Positions 43,086 through 49,898 of a stretch of 64,000 nt of DNA are shown piece after piece. The DNA is from Streptomyces iakyrus. Lineage in GTDB: Bacteria; Actinomycetota; Actinomycetes; Streptomycetales; Streptomycetaceae. A program made the position numbers and the translations under genes. How positions within the stretch are numbered: position 1 is the stretch's first letter; the number at the start of each line of letters is the position of its first letter. The stretch covers positions 62,001 to 126,000 of the forward strand of contig NZ_JNXI01000022.1 of assembly GCF_000717055.1 (NCBI RefSeq), given 5' to 3'. The notes beneath the pieces are model-generated. The model was given only the letters and a program-made list of their open reading frames with translations, did not search any database and had not been told where the DNA came from.

Positions 43086-43290
43086 CCCGGCGCACGGGCG
43101 GCCGAGGGGCCCTGTCAGCCCCGCAGCACCACGGCCTGCCCCTGGTGGCCGTGGCCGCGCTGGCCGACCACCTCATCGCCCCGGTCGCCCGCCGCACGCG
43201 CTTCGCCAACACGTACCGGGTCATCGCCCGCAAAGCCCCGTAACCCGGCGCACGGGCGGCCGAGGGGCCCTGTCAGCCCCGCAGCACCAC
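42975..43290. repeat. 158-bp tandem duplication at a convergent gene junction
   Basis: Copy 1 is 42975-43132 and copy 2 is 43133-43290. Each carries the last 37 codons of the methyltransferase with its TAA, a short spacer, and the reverse-oriented last codons of cobU. Only three differences were found, all at third positions of methyltransferase codons (GCG/GCC, GCT/GCC, GCT/GCC). The unit is not a multiple of three. The intact cobU ends in copy 2, the intact methyltransferase in copy 1. Confidence 0.9.
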
Positions 43291-44472
43291 GGCCTGCCCC
43301 GCCACCACCAGCAGCACGTGCTCGCACTCGTCCGCGAACCCTGCGTTCAGCCGGCCGAGTTCGTCCCGGTAGCGCCGCCCCGACGCCGTCGACGGCACGA
43401 TCCCCGACCCCACCTCGTTCGACACGGCGACCACGGTCCGCCGGGTGACCCGCACCGCCGCCGTGAGCTCCCGCACGCGCTCCCGCAGCACCTTCTCGCC
43501 CCGCTCCGCCCACACCGCGTCGTCCCACGCCCCGGCGGCGTCCATCGCGTCCGTCAGCCACAGCGACAGACAGTCGATGAGCAGGGGCGGCCCCTCCGCC
43601 TCCAGCAACGGCACCAGGTCGCAGGTCTCGACCGTCTGCCACGACCCCGGCCGCCGCTCCCGGTGGGCCGAGACCCGCGAGGACCACTCCGTGTCGCCGT
43701 TGCGCGACCCGCCCGTGGCCACGTACAGCACGTCGGGGAAGGCCTCCAGCCTCCGCTCGGCCTCCACCGACTTGCCCGACCGCGCCCCGCCCAGCACCAG
43801 CGTCCGCCGCGGCACGTCAGGCACCTCCTCGTACGCCCCCACCACCAGCGTCACCCCGTCCGGCACGGCCCGGGCCCCGGCCGCCGCGAGCCGCCGCCCC
43901 AGCTCCGGTCCGGGCGGCGCGTCGTGGTCCAGATGGACGGCGACCACGTCGGTCGTCGGCCCGACCGCCCCCACCGCCCGCAGCTTCGCCAGCGCGTCCG
44001 GCCGCCCCACGACGTCCGCCAGGACCATGTCGTACGACTCGGCCGGCCCCTCCAGGCCCGCCGGCGCCCCGCCCGGCGGCAGATACAGCAGCCGCTGCCC
44101 CTCCGGACCGGTCACCGCGTACCCCGTGCCCGGCGCGTCCAGCGCCACCGCCCGCACCCGGTGCCCTGTCAGCAGCGTCAACTCCCGCCCGTCCGGCACC
44201 CGTCCGGGCTGCGGAAGCCCCGCGGGCACCTCCACCGCCGGCCCGTCGTGCGGATGCGACAGCAGCACCTGCCGGACACCGGTCAGGGAACGGCCCGCCC
44301 GCGCCGCCGCGAACGCCGCGCCCGGCGTCAGGTCGAGCAGCAGCGTCCCGTCCAGGAGCAGCGCGGTGGCCGCCCGCGCGTCGGGGCCGAGGGCGGCCGC
44401 ACAGGCCGCGCAGGGACAGTCGGGGCGGGGGAGCCCCGCGGGGGCGCCGGTGCCGAGCAGAGTGAGTTCCAC
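43273..44472 (-). CDS. cobU: Adenosylcobinamide kinase/phosphate guanylyltransferase with N-terminal MBL-like domain
   Basis: 399 residues from GTG 44472 (GGTGAG 9 nt upstream). The C-terminal 180 residues are CobU: P-loop LVLGGARSGKSVEAERR, DVLYVATGGSRNGD, SAHRERRPGSWQTVET, LLIDCLSLWLTDAM and VVAVSNEVGSGIVPSTASGRRYRDELGRLN. It phosphorylates and guanylylates adenosylcobinamide. The N-terminal 215 residues (MELTLLGTGAPAGLPRPDCPCAACAA, LLSHPHDGPAVEVPAGLPQPG, VVAVHLDHDAPPGPE) resemble a metallo-beta-lactamase fold with a degraded HxHxDH motif (HPHDG). Such fusions recur in Streptomyces. The role of the extra domain is unknown. Its 3' end lies in the tandem duplication. Confidence 0.92.
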   Translation of the reverse strand: MELTLLGTGAPAGLPRPDCPCAACAAALGPDARAATALLLDGTLLLDLTPGAAFAAARAGRSLTGVRQVLLSHPHDGPAVEVPAGLPQPGRVPDGRELTLLTGHRVRAVALDAPGTGYAVTGPEGQRLLYLPPGGAPAGLEGPAESYDMVLADVVGRPDALAKLRAVGAVGPTTDVVAVHLDHDAPPGPELGRRLAAAGARAVPDGVTLVVGAYEEVPDVPRRTLVLGGARSGKSVEAERRLEAFPDVLYVATGGSRNGDTEWSSRVSAHRERRPGSWQTVETCDLVPLLEAEGPPLLIDCLSLWLTDAMDAAGAWDDAVWAERGEKVLRERVRELTAAVRVTRRTVVAVSNEVGSGIVPSTASGRRYRDELGRLNAGFADECEHVLLVVAGQAVVLRG

Positions 44473-44514
44473 GCCCCGATTCTCACCCGCGAGCATGGAA
44501 CATGCGTGATGGAG

Positions 44515-44590
44515 ACGCCCCTGGAGGGGCGCGGGGGAACTGCGCGAGCAACCCCCGCGAGCCGGCACCCGGCCGATGACCCGCACCCCC
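44515..44590. repeat. Dispersed intergenic repeat, copy E
   Basis: Opens with the hairpin CGCCCCTGGAGGGGCG and continues GCGGGGGAACTGCGCGAGCAACCC. It lies in the gap between the cobU start and the gene at 44699. Confidence 0.75.
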
Positions 44591-44698
44591 GCAAGCCCTG
44601 TAACGCCCCACCCGGCGGAGCGCTTACGCTCTGAGAGGGAGCCGGACCAAGATCCGGCTTTTCGCTGTGCAGTGTGCTCACACACATGGGAGGCGTAC

Positions 44699-44911
44699 AT
44701 GGCGGCATGGACGTGGCGGTTCGAGAAGACCGACGGGACGGAGGTCCAGCCCGCGGTGCCGCCGGAGGAGTTCCCCACCCAGGGGGACGCCGAGTCCTGG
44801 ATCGGGGAGCACTGGAAGGCCCTCCAGGTGGGCGGCGCCGATCAGGTGCGGCTGTTCGAGGACGCCACGGAGATCTACGGGCCGATGAGTCTGCACGCCG
44901 CCGAGGCGTGA
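44699..44911 (+). CDS. Small acidic protein, conserved, unknown function
   Basis: 70 residues from ATG 44699, with GGGAGG 6 nt upstream. Sequence MAAWTWRFEKTDGTEVQPAVPPEEFPTQGDAESWIGEHWKALQVGGADQVRLFEDATEIYGPMSLHAAEA is a compact beta/alpha-type small domain with conserved Trp and acidic residues. No motif is recognised. Actinobacterial orphans of this kind often lie near pspA/methyltransferase genes, as here. Confidence 0.72.
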   Translation: MAAWTWRFEKTDGTEVQPAVPPEEFPTQGDAESWIGEHWKALQVGGADQVRLFEDATEIYGPMSLHAAEA

Positions 44912-44956
44912 GCCCGGCGGGGCGGGGGCCGACGGTCCCCGCCCCTCCTCCGCGGG

Positions 44957-45745
44957 TCAGCCGCGCACGCCGCACAGATGCAGCAGCGCCGCCACCCCGC
45001 GGTACGGATCCGTCCGCCCGGCCTTCTCCTCCACCGCGAGCAGCGTCTCCACGTCGGCCGGGACCTCCGCGCCGTCCGCCGCCGTGTCGGTGAACACCCG
45101 CACCCCGTACCAGGCGTGCAGCGGCGCCCCGATCCCGGCGAGCGTCGACGTCAGGTCCTTCAGCCGGTCGGCGCGTACGTCCATCCCCAGCCGGTTCCGG
45201 TAGGAGACCGTGTCGAAGGCCGCCAGCGCCCCGGACCAGTCGCCGGACAGACCCGGCCGGATCGCGAGCGCGTCGCCGTTGCGCACGAGCAGCGACAGCA
45301 GCCCGCCGTGCGCCAGCATCCGGGCGAGGCCTGCCAGCAGCGGGTCGGGCTCCTCCACGTACATCAGGACGCCGTGGCACAGCACCACGTCGAAACTGCC
45401 CGGCAGGAAGTGCACACCGGTGTCCCGGCCGTCGCCCTCGATGATCCGCATCCGCTCCCGGATGCCCTCCGGCTCCCCGGCGAGGGACTTCCGGGCCGCG
45501 GCGACCATCGTCGCGTCCTGCTCCAGGCCGGTCACCTGGTGCCCGGCCCGGGCCAGCCGCAGCGCCTGCGTGCCCTGGCCCATCCCCACGTCGAGCACCC
45601 GCAGCCGCTGCCCGACCGGGAACCTGGCCACTATCTGCTCGTCCAGCTGGCGGGCCACCAGCTCCTGCCGGACGACATCGCGCAGCCCGCCCAGCTTGTC
45701 CAGCCAGGCATCCGCCGCACCCCCGGAGAACGGCGTCGTGGTCAG
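44957..45745 (-). CDS. Class I SAM-dependent methyltransferase, probable CTG start
   Basis: 262 residues from CTG 45745, giving a CTGA overlap with the upstream stop. The first recognised GTG is 45658, but the 29 codons before it read TTTPFSGGAADAWLDKLGGLRDVVRQELV, a continuous helix that joins smoothly to ARQLDEQIVARF, so the longer form is preferred. Core motifs: RLRVLDVGMGQGTQALRLARAG (I), VTGLEQDATMV (II), FDVVLCHGVLMYVEEPDPLLAGLARMLAHGGLLSLLVRNGDA (III-IV). It is similar in style to UbiE/CmoA-type enzymes. Substrate unknown. Confidence 0.8.
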   Translation of the reverse strand: MTTTPFSGGAADAWLDKLGGLRDVVRQELVARQLDEQIVARFPVGQRLRVLDVGMGQGTQALRLARAGHQVTGLEQDATMVAAARKSLAGEPEGIRERMRIIEGDGRDTGVHFLPGSFDVVLCHGVLMYVEEPDPLLAGLARMLAHGGLLSLLVRNGDALAIRPGLSGDWSGALAAFDTVSYRNRLGMDVRADRLKDLTSTLAGIGAPLHAWYGVRVFTDTAADGAEVPADVETLLAVEEKAGRTDPYRGVAALLHLCGVRG

Positions 45746-46341
45746 GGCCGTTCTCCACGCTTGACCTGCGGCTTCGGCAGCCGGAGCCGGCGCATCTGGA
45801 GAGAGCGCATCAGGGCGTAGGCGACGGCGCCGCGCTTGTTCTCACCCGCGAAGCGCTCGGCCAGCTGCTTCTTCAGACGGAAGCCCGTGACGAACGAGTC
45901 GAGCACGATCAGCACGATCACCACGAGCCACAGCAGCAGCGCGATGTTCTGCAGCGCCGCCACCCGCACCATGCTCAGCACGAGGATGACCACGGCCATC
46001 GGCAGGAAGAACTCCGCGATGTTGAACCGCGAGTCGATGAAGTCACGCGCGAACCGGCGGACCGGCCCCTTGTCACGGGCGGGCAGGTAGCGCTCGTCGC
46101 CGCTGGCCAGCGCCTGGCGCTGCCGCTCCAGCGCGCTGCGGCGCTCCTCACGCTGCCGCTTGGCGGCCTCCTTGCGCGTCATCGACGTGTTGGCCACGCT
46201 GCGGCGCTGGCTCTGGGCCTGGCTGCGCTTCGGCGTGGGGCGGCCCTTGGGGGCCTGGGGGTCGCGGGGCTGCTTGGAGAAGTTCACCGGCGCCTTGTCG
46301 GCGTCCTGGGCCTTCTCATCCTTCGCACGGCTACGGAACAC
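45742..46341 (-). CDS. DUF3043-family membrane protein
   Basis: 199 residues from GTG 46341. The N-terminal 110 residues are highly charged and repetitive (SRAKDEKAQDADKAPVNFSKQPRDPQAPKGRPTPKRSQAQSQRR), followed by RKEAAKRQREERRSALERQRQALASGDERYLPARDKGPVRRFARDFIDSRFNIAEFFLP. Two transmembrane helices (AVVILVLSMVRVAALQNIALLL and LVVIVLIVLDSFVTGF) and a basic C-terminus complete it. The family is restricted to actinobacteria; function is unknown. It is divergent from pspA and translationally coupled to the following methyltransferase. Confidence 0.86.
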   Translation of the reverse strand: MFRSRAKDEKAQDADKAPVNFSKQPRDPQAPKGRPTPKRSQAQSQRRSVANTSMTRKEAAKRQREERRSALERQRQALASGDERYLPARDKGPVRRFARDFIDSRFNIAEFFLPMAVVILVLSMVRVAALQNIALLLWLVVIVLIVLDSFVTGFRLKKQLAERFAGENKRGAVAYALMRSLQMRRLRLPKPQVKRGERP

Positions 46342-46646
46342 AAAACCCAAGGGTAAGGGCTTCCGGGCATGGACCCCAGCCCGGTGGGGAACGATCCGGC
46401 AACACCAGTCGTCAGTAAGGGGACAGAGGGGACGTTGCGTACGCCTCCGGATGTTTCCCGGGGCGTACGGCTCCGGTAACCCCGGGGACCACCTACTCCC
46501 TACGCCGGAGCGGGAGCGCACGCAGTCGTCCTTGGGGATGAGCGCATCCGTCCCCGAACAGTGCGGTAATGGATGCAGGGCCCGTACTGTGGGTTCTGTC
46601 GCTGGAGCTGGAACCGGAGTCGGTCAGAAGGGGGCGCGCGAAGCCC
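46342..46646. other. Divergent promoter region of DUF3043 and pspA
   Basis: 305 nt without a supported gene. It contains TACGGCTCCGG/CCGGGGCGTACG-type short inverted repeats and a lower-GC stretch around CAGTGCGGTAATGGATGCAGG. No recognisable extracytoplasmic-function promoter (such as a GAAC -35 with correct spacing) was found, though pspA is expected to be stress-induced. Confidence 0.4.
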
Positions 46647-47444
46647 ATGAGCGGTGTCATGAAGCGTATGGGGATGATCTTCCGCGCGAAGGCGAACAAG
46701 GCCCTTGACCGGGCCGAGGACCCGCGCGAGACCCTCGATTACTCGTACCAGAAGCAGCTGGAGCTGCTCCAGAAGGTCCGCCGCGGCGTCGCCGACGTGG
46801 CGACCAGCCGCAAGCGCCTGGAACTCCAGCTGAACCAGCTGCAGTCGCAGTCCGGCAAGCTGGAGGACCAGGGCCGCAAGGCGCTCGCGCTGGGCCGTGA
46901 GGACCTGGCCCGCGAAGCGCTCTCCCGCCGGGCCGCGCTCCAGCAGCAGGTGACCGACCTGGAGACCCAGCACGCGACGCTCCAGGGCGAGGAGGAGAAG
47001 CTCACCCTCGCGGCCCAGCGGCTCCAGGCCAAGGTCGACGCCTTCCGCACCAAGAAGGAGACGATCAAGGCCACGTACACGGCGGCCCAGGCGCAGACCC
47101 GGATCGGCGAGGCCTTCTCCGGCATCTCCGAGGAGATGGGCGACGTCGGCCTGGCGATCCAGCGCGCCGAGGACAAGACGGCCCAGCTCCAGGCCCGCGC
47201 CGGCGCCATCGACGAGCTGCTCGCCTCCGGTGCCCTCGACGACCCCTCCGGCATGCACAAGGACGACATCCAGGCCGAGCTGGACCGGCTCTCCGGTGGT
47301 ACGGATGTAGAGCTGGAACTGCAGCGCATGAAGGCCGAGCTGGCCGGAGGCTCCAGCAGCGGGCAGCAGGCCATCGAAGGCGGCTCGAACGGGCAGCAGT
47401 CTCAGCAGCAGCCGCAGGACACCCCGCGCTTCGACAAGCAGTAG
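46647..47444 (+). CDS. pspA: Phage-shock-protein A (PspA/IM30 family)
   Basis: 265 residues from ATG 46647 (MSGVMKRMGMIFRAKANKALDRAEDPRETLDYSYQKQLELLQKVRRGVADVATSRKRLELQLNQL). Amphipathic N-terminus for membrane binding, then long coiled-coil helices (about 30-210) typical of ESCRT-III-like PspA, and a Gln/Ser/Gly-rich tail (230-265) that looks disordered. PspA oligomers stabilise damaged cytoplasmic membrane. pspAA follows at 24 nt spacing, so they are an operon; htpX-pspAB at 5 kb and the two-component pair next door complete a Psp/Lia-type system. Confidence 0.95.
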   Translation: MSGVMKRMGMIFRAKANKALDRAEDPRETLDYSYQKQLELLQKVRRGVADVATSRKRLELQLNQLQSQSGKLEDQGRKALALGREDLAREALSRRAALQQQVTDLETQHATLQGEEEKLTLAAQRLQAKVDAFRTKKETIKATYTAAQAQTRIGEAFSGISEEMGDVGLAIQRAEDKTAQLQARAGAIDELLASGALDDPSGMHKDDIQAELDRLSGGTDVELELQRMKAELAGGSSSGQQAIEGGSNGQQSQQQPQDTPRFDKQ

Positions 47445-47467
47445 GGGTCCACGCCTAGGAGGGCGAC

Positions 47468-47746
47468 ATGATCGTACGGATCATGGGGGAGGGCCAGGTG
47501 ATCCTGGCCGACGGCCACCTCGCCGAGCTGAACAAGCTCGACGACGAACTCCTGGCGGAAATGGAGAACGGCGACGGCCCCGGCTTCCGCCGCACCCTCC
47601 AGGCCCTCCTCACGAGGGTCCGCGACCTCGGCGAACGTCTCCCGGACGACTCCCTGGAGCCGTCGGAACTGATCCTCCCGTCTCCCGACGCGACCTTGGA
47701 GGAAGTCCGGGAGCTCCTCAGCGACGACGGCCTGATTCCGGGGTGA
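47468..47746 (+). CDS. pspAA: PspA-associated protein PspAA
   Basis: 92 residues from ATG 47468 (AGGAGG 3-9 nt upstream). MIVRIMGEGQVILADGHLAELNKLDDELLAEMENGDGPGFRRTLQALLTRVRDLGERLPDDSLEPSELILPSPDATLEEVRELLSDDGLIPG matches the PspAA family that accompanies PspA in actinobacteria and archaea. Soluble, acidic and mostly helical, with a beta start. It is thought to partner PspA in membrane stress control. Confidence 0.9.
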   Translation: MIVRIMGEGQVILADGHLAELNKLDDELLAEMENGDGPGFRRTLQALLTRVRDLGERLPDDSLEPSELILPSPDATLEEVRELLSDDGLIPG

Positions 47747-47840
47747 ACCGGCTGCGGGCATGGGGCCCACCCGACCTCGGGCCTGCCGCCGGGCACCTCA
47801 CACCACACAGCCACAGCCGGTCCGGCTACCGTGAACACCC

Positions 47841-49058
47841 GTGAGCACCCTCGCGCGGGCCCGATGCCAGGCCAAAGCGCATCCCCTGGCGATGGACGCC
47901 GTCCTGGCCACCGCCGTCCTGGTCTGCATGGTCGCCGGTTCGTTCGTGGAACCCCGGCACCGGGACAGTGTCAGCTGGGCCCTGCGCACCCCTGACCCGC
48001 TCAGCCTCCTCCTCATGACCCTCGGCGCCGCGGCCCTGGTCTTCCGCCGCCGGGCCCCCATGACGGTCCTCGCCGTCACCGGCGCCCTCTCCGTCATCGA
48101 GTCCGTCACCGGCGACCCCCGCGCCCCCGTCGCGATGTCCGCCGTCATCGCCCTCTACACCGTCGCCTCCACCACCGACCGCCCCACCACCTGGCGCGTC
48201 GGCCTGCTCACCATGACCGTGCTGACCGGCGCCGCCATGGCGGCGGGCCCCCTGCCCTGGTACGCCCAGGAGAACCTCGGCATCTTCGCCTGGACCGGCA
48301 TCGGCGCCACCGCCGGAGACGCCGTCCGCAGCCGCCGCGCATTCGTCCAGGCGATCAGGGAACGCGCCGAGAAGGCGGAACGCACCCGCGAGGAGGAGGC
48401 CCGCCGCCGGGTCGCCGAGGAACGCCTCCGCATCGCCCGGGACCTGCACGACGTCGTCGCCCACCACATCGCCCTGGTCAACGTGCAGGCCGGGGTCGCC
48501 GCCCATGTCATGGACAAGCGCCCCGACCAGGCCAAGGAGGCCCTCGCGCACGTCCGTGAGGCCAGCCGCTCCGCGCTCAACGAACTGCGCGCCACCGTCG
48601 GCCTGCTCCGGCAGTCCGGCGACCCGGAGGCCCCGACCGAACCGGCCCCGGGCCTCGACCGCCTCGACGAACTCACCGGTACTTTCCGCAGCGCCGGCCT
48701 GCACATCGAGGTCGCCCGCGCCGACCAGGGCACCAGCCTCCCGGCGGCGGTCGACCTGGCCGCCTACCGGATCATCCAGGAGGCCCTCACCAACGTGCAG
48801 AAGCACGCCGGGCCCCAGGCCAAGGCGGAGGTCAGCGTCGTACGCGTCGGACCGAACATCGAGATCACCGTGCTCGACGACGGCAGCGGCGAGCACGAGA
48901 CCCAGGACGGCGGCGGCCACGGACTGCTCGGTATGCGCGAGCGCGTCACCGCCCTGCGCGGCACGCTCACCACCGGTCCCCGCTACGGCGGCGGCTTTCG
49001 CGTCCATGCCATCCTGCCGGTCAAGAACCGCACATCCACCGGGGAGGACCCCGCATGA
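47841..49058 (+). CDS. Sensor histidine kinase, NarX/LiaS-DesK type
   Basis: 405 residues from GTG 47841. Four to five hydrophobic helices occupy about 17-160. A coiled linker (RERAEKAERTREEEARRRVAEERLR) leads to the HisKA_3 phosphoacceptor motif RIARDLHDVVAHHIALVNVQAG, and a HATPase_c domain with AAYRIIQEALTNVQKHAG (N box) and DDGSGEHETQDGGGHGLLGMRERV (G boxes). The next gene starts inside its stop (ATGA). Position just after pspA-pspAA suggests it senses membrane stress, as LiaS does, but the signal is not known. Confidence 0.93.
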   Translation: MSTLARARCQAKAHPLAMDAVLATAVLVCMVAGSFVEPRHRDSVSWALRTPDPLSLLLMTLGAAALVFRRRAPMTVLAVTGALSVIESVTGDPRAPVAMSAVIALYTVASTTDRPTTWRVGLLTMTVLTGAAMAAGPLPWYAQENLGIFAWTGIGATAGDAVRSRRAFVQAIRERAEKAERTREEEARRRVAEERLRIARDLHDVVAHHIALVNVQAGVAAHVMDKRPDQAKEALAHVREASRSALNELRATVGLLRQSGDPEAPTEPAPGLDRLDELTGTFRSAGLHIEVARADQGTSLPAAVDLAAYRIIQEALTNVQKHAGPQAKAEVSVVRVGPNIEITVLDDGSGEHETQDGGGHGLLGMRERVTALRGTLTTGPRYGGGFRVHAILPVKNRTSTGEDPA

Positions 49059-49738
49059 CCATCCGTGTCCTGCTCGCCGACGACCAGGCGCTCCTGCGCA
49101 GCGCCTTTCGCGTGCTCGTCGACTCCGAGCCCGACATGGAGGTGGTGGGCGAGGCCTCCGACGGCGCGGAAGCGGTCCGGCTGGCGAAGGAGCAGCAGGC
49201 CGACGTCGTCCTCATGGACATCCGCATGCCCGGCACCGACGGCCTCGCCGCGACCCGCATGATCAGCGCCGACCCGGATCTCGCCGACGTCCGGGTGGTC
49301 ATCCTGACGACGTTCGAGGTGGACGACTACGTCGTGCAGTCGCTGCGCGCCGGCGCCTCCGGCTTCCTCGGCAAGGGCTCCGAACCCGAGGAACTGCTGA
49401 CCGCCATCCGTACCGCGGCCGGCGGCCAGGCCCTGCTCTCCCCGGCGGCCACCACGGGTCTGATCGCCCGGTTCCTCGCCACGGACGACCCGGCCGACGG
49501 CGACCGCGACCCGGCGCGCGGCGAACGGCTCGACTCGCTCACCGTCCGGGAGCGCGAGGTGCTCGTCCAGGTCGCCGGCGGGCACTCCAACGACGAGATC
49601 GCCGAGCGCCTCGAAGTCAGCCCGCTGACCGTGAAGACGCACGTCAACCGGGCCATGGCCAAGCTGGGCGCCCGGGACCGGGCCCAGCTCGTGGTGACCG
49701 CGTACGAGTCGGGTCTGGTCCGCCCGAGGGTGGAGTGA
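49055..49738 (+). CDS. NarL/LuxR-family response regulator
   Basis: 227 residues from ATG 49055, overlapping the kinase stop by 4 nt. The receiver has the acidic pair in VLLADDQALLRSAF, the phosphoacceptor in DVVLMDIRMPG, Thr in VVILTTFE, and the conserved Lys in GFLGKGSEPEEL. The C-terminal LuxR HTH is DSLTVREREVLVQVAGGHSNDEIAERLEVSPLTVKTHVNRAMAKLGARDRAQLV. It should be phosphorylated by the adjacent kinase and likely controls the psp genes or the RND transporter just downstream; neither is proven. Confidence 0.95.
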   Translation: MTIRVLLADDQALLRSAFRVLVDSEPDMEVVGEASDGAEAVRLAKEQQADVVLMDIRMPGTDGLAATRMISADPDLADVRVVILTTFEVDDYVVQSLRAGASGFLGKGSEPEELLTAIRTAAGGQALLSPAATTGLIARFLATDDPADGDRDPARGERLDSLTVREREVLVQVAGGHSNDEIAERLEVSPLTVKTHVNRAMAKLGARDRAQLVVTAYESGLVRPRVE

Positions 49739-49898
49739 GCCCTCCTCGGGCGTACTGCGGCCGGAGTATGCGCCGCATAAGGAAATGGACCTGGGGCCTA
49801 CGAAACCCGGTTCCCCCATGGCCCAGGGTGTAGGGGCGGGCGCTCATCTGCGCGCCCGCTGCCGCTTCTGCCGCTAAACAGAAGAGAGATCCTCACCC

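Noticed and set aside
46600..46640. SigE-type promoter at GGAACCGGAGTCGGTCAG before pspA
   Set aside because: The -35-like GGAAC has no matching -10 at a proper distance before the ATG at 46647.
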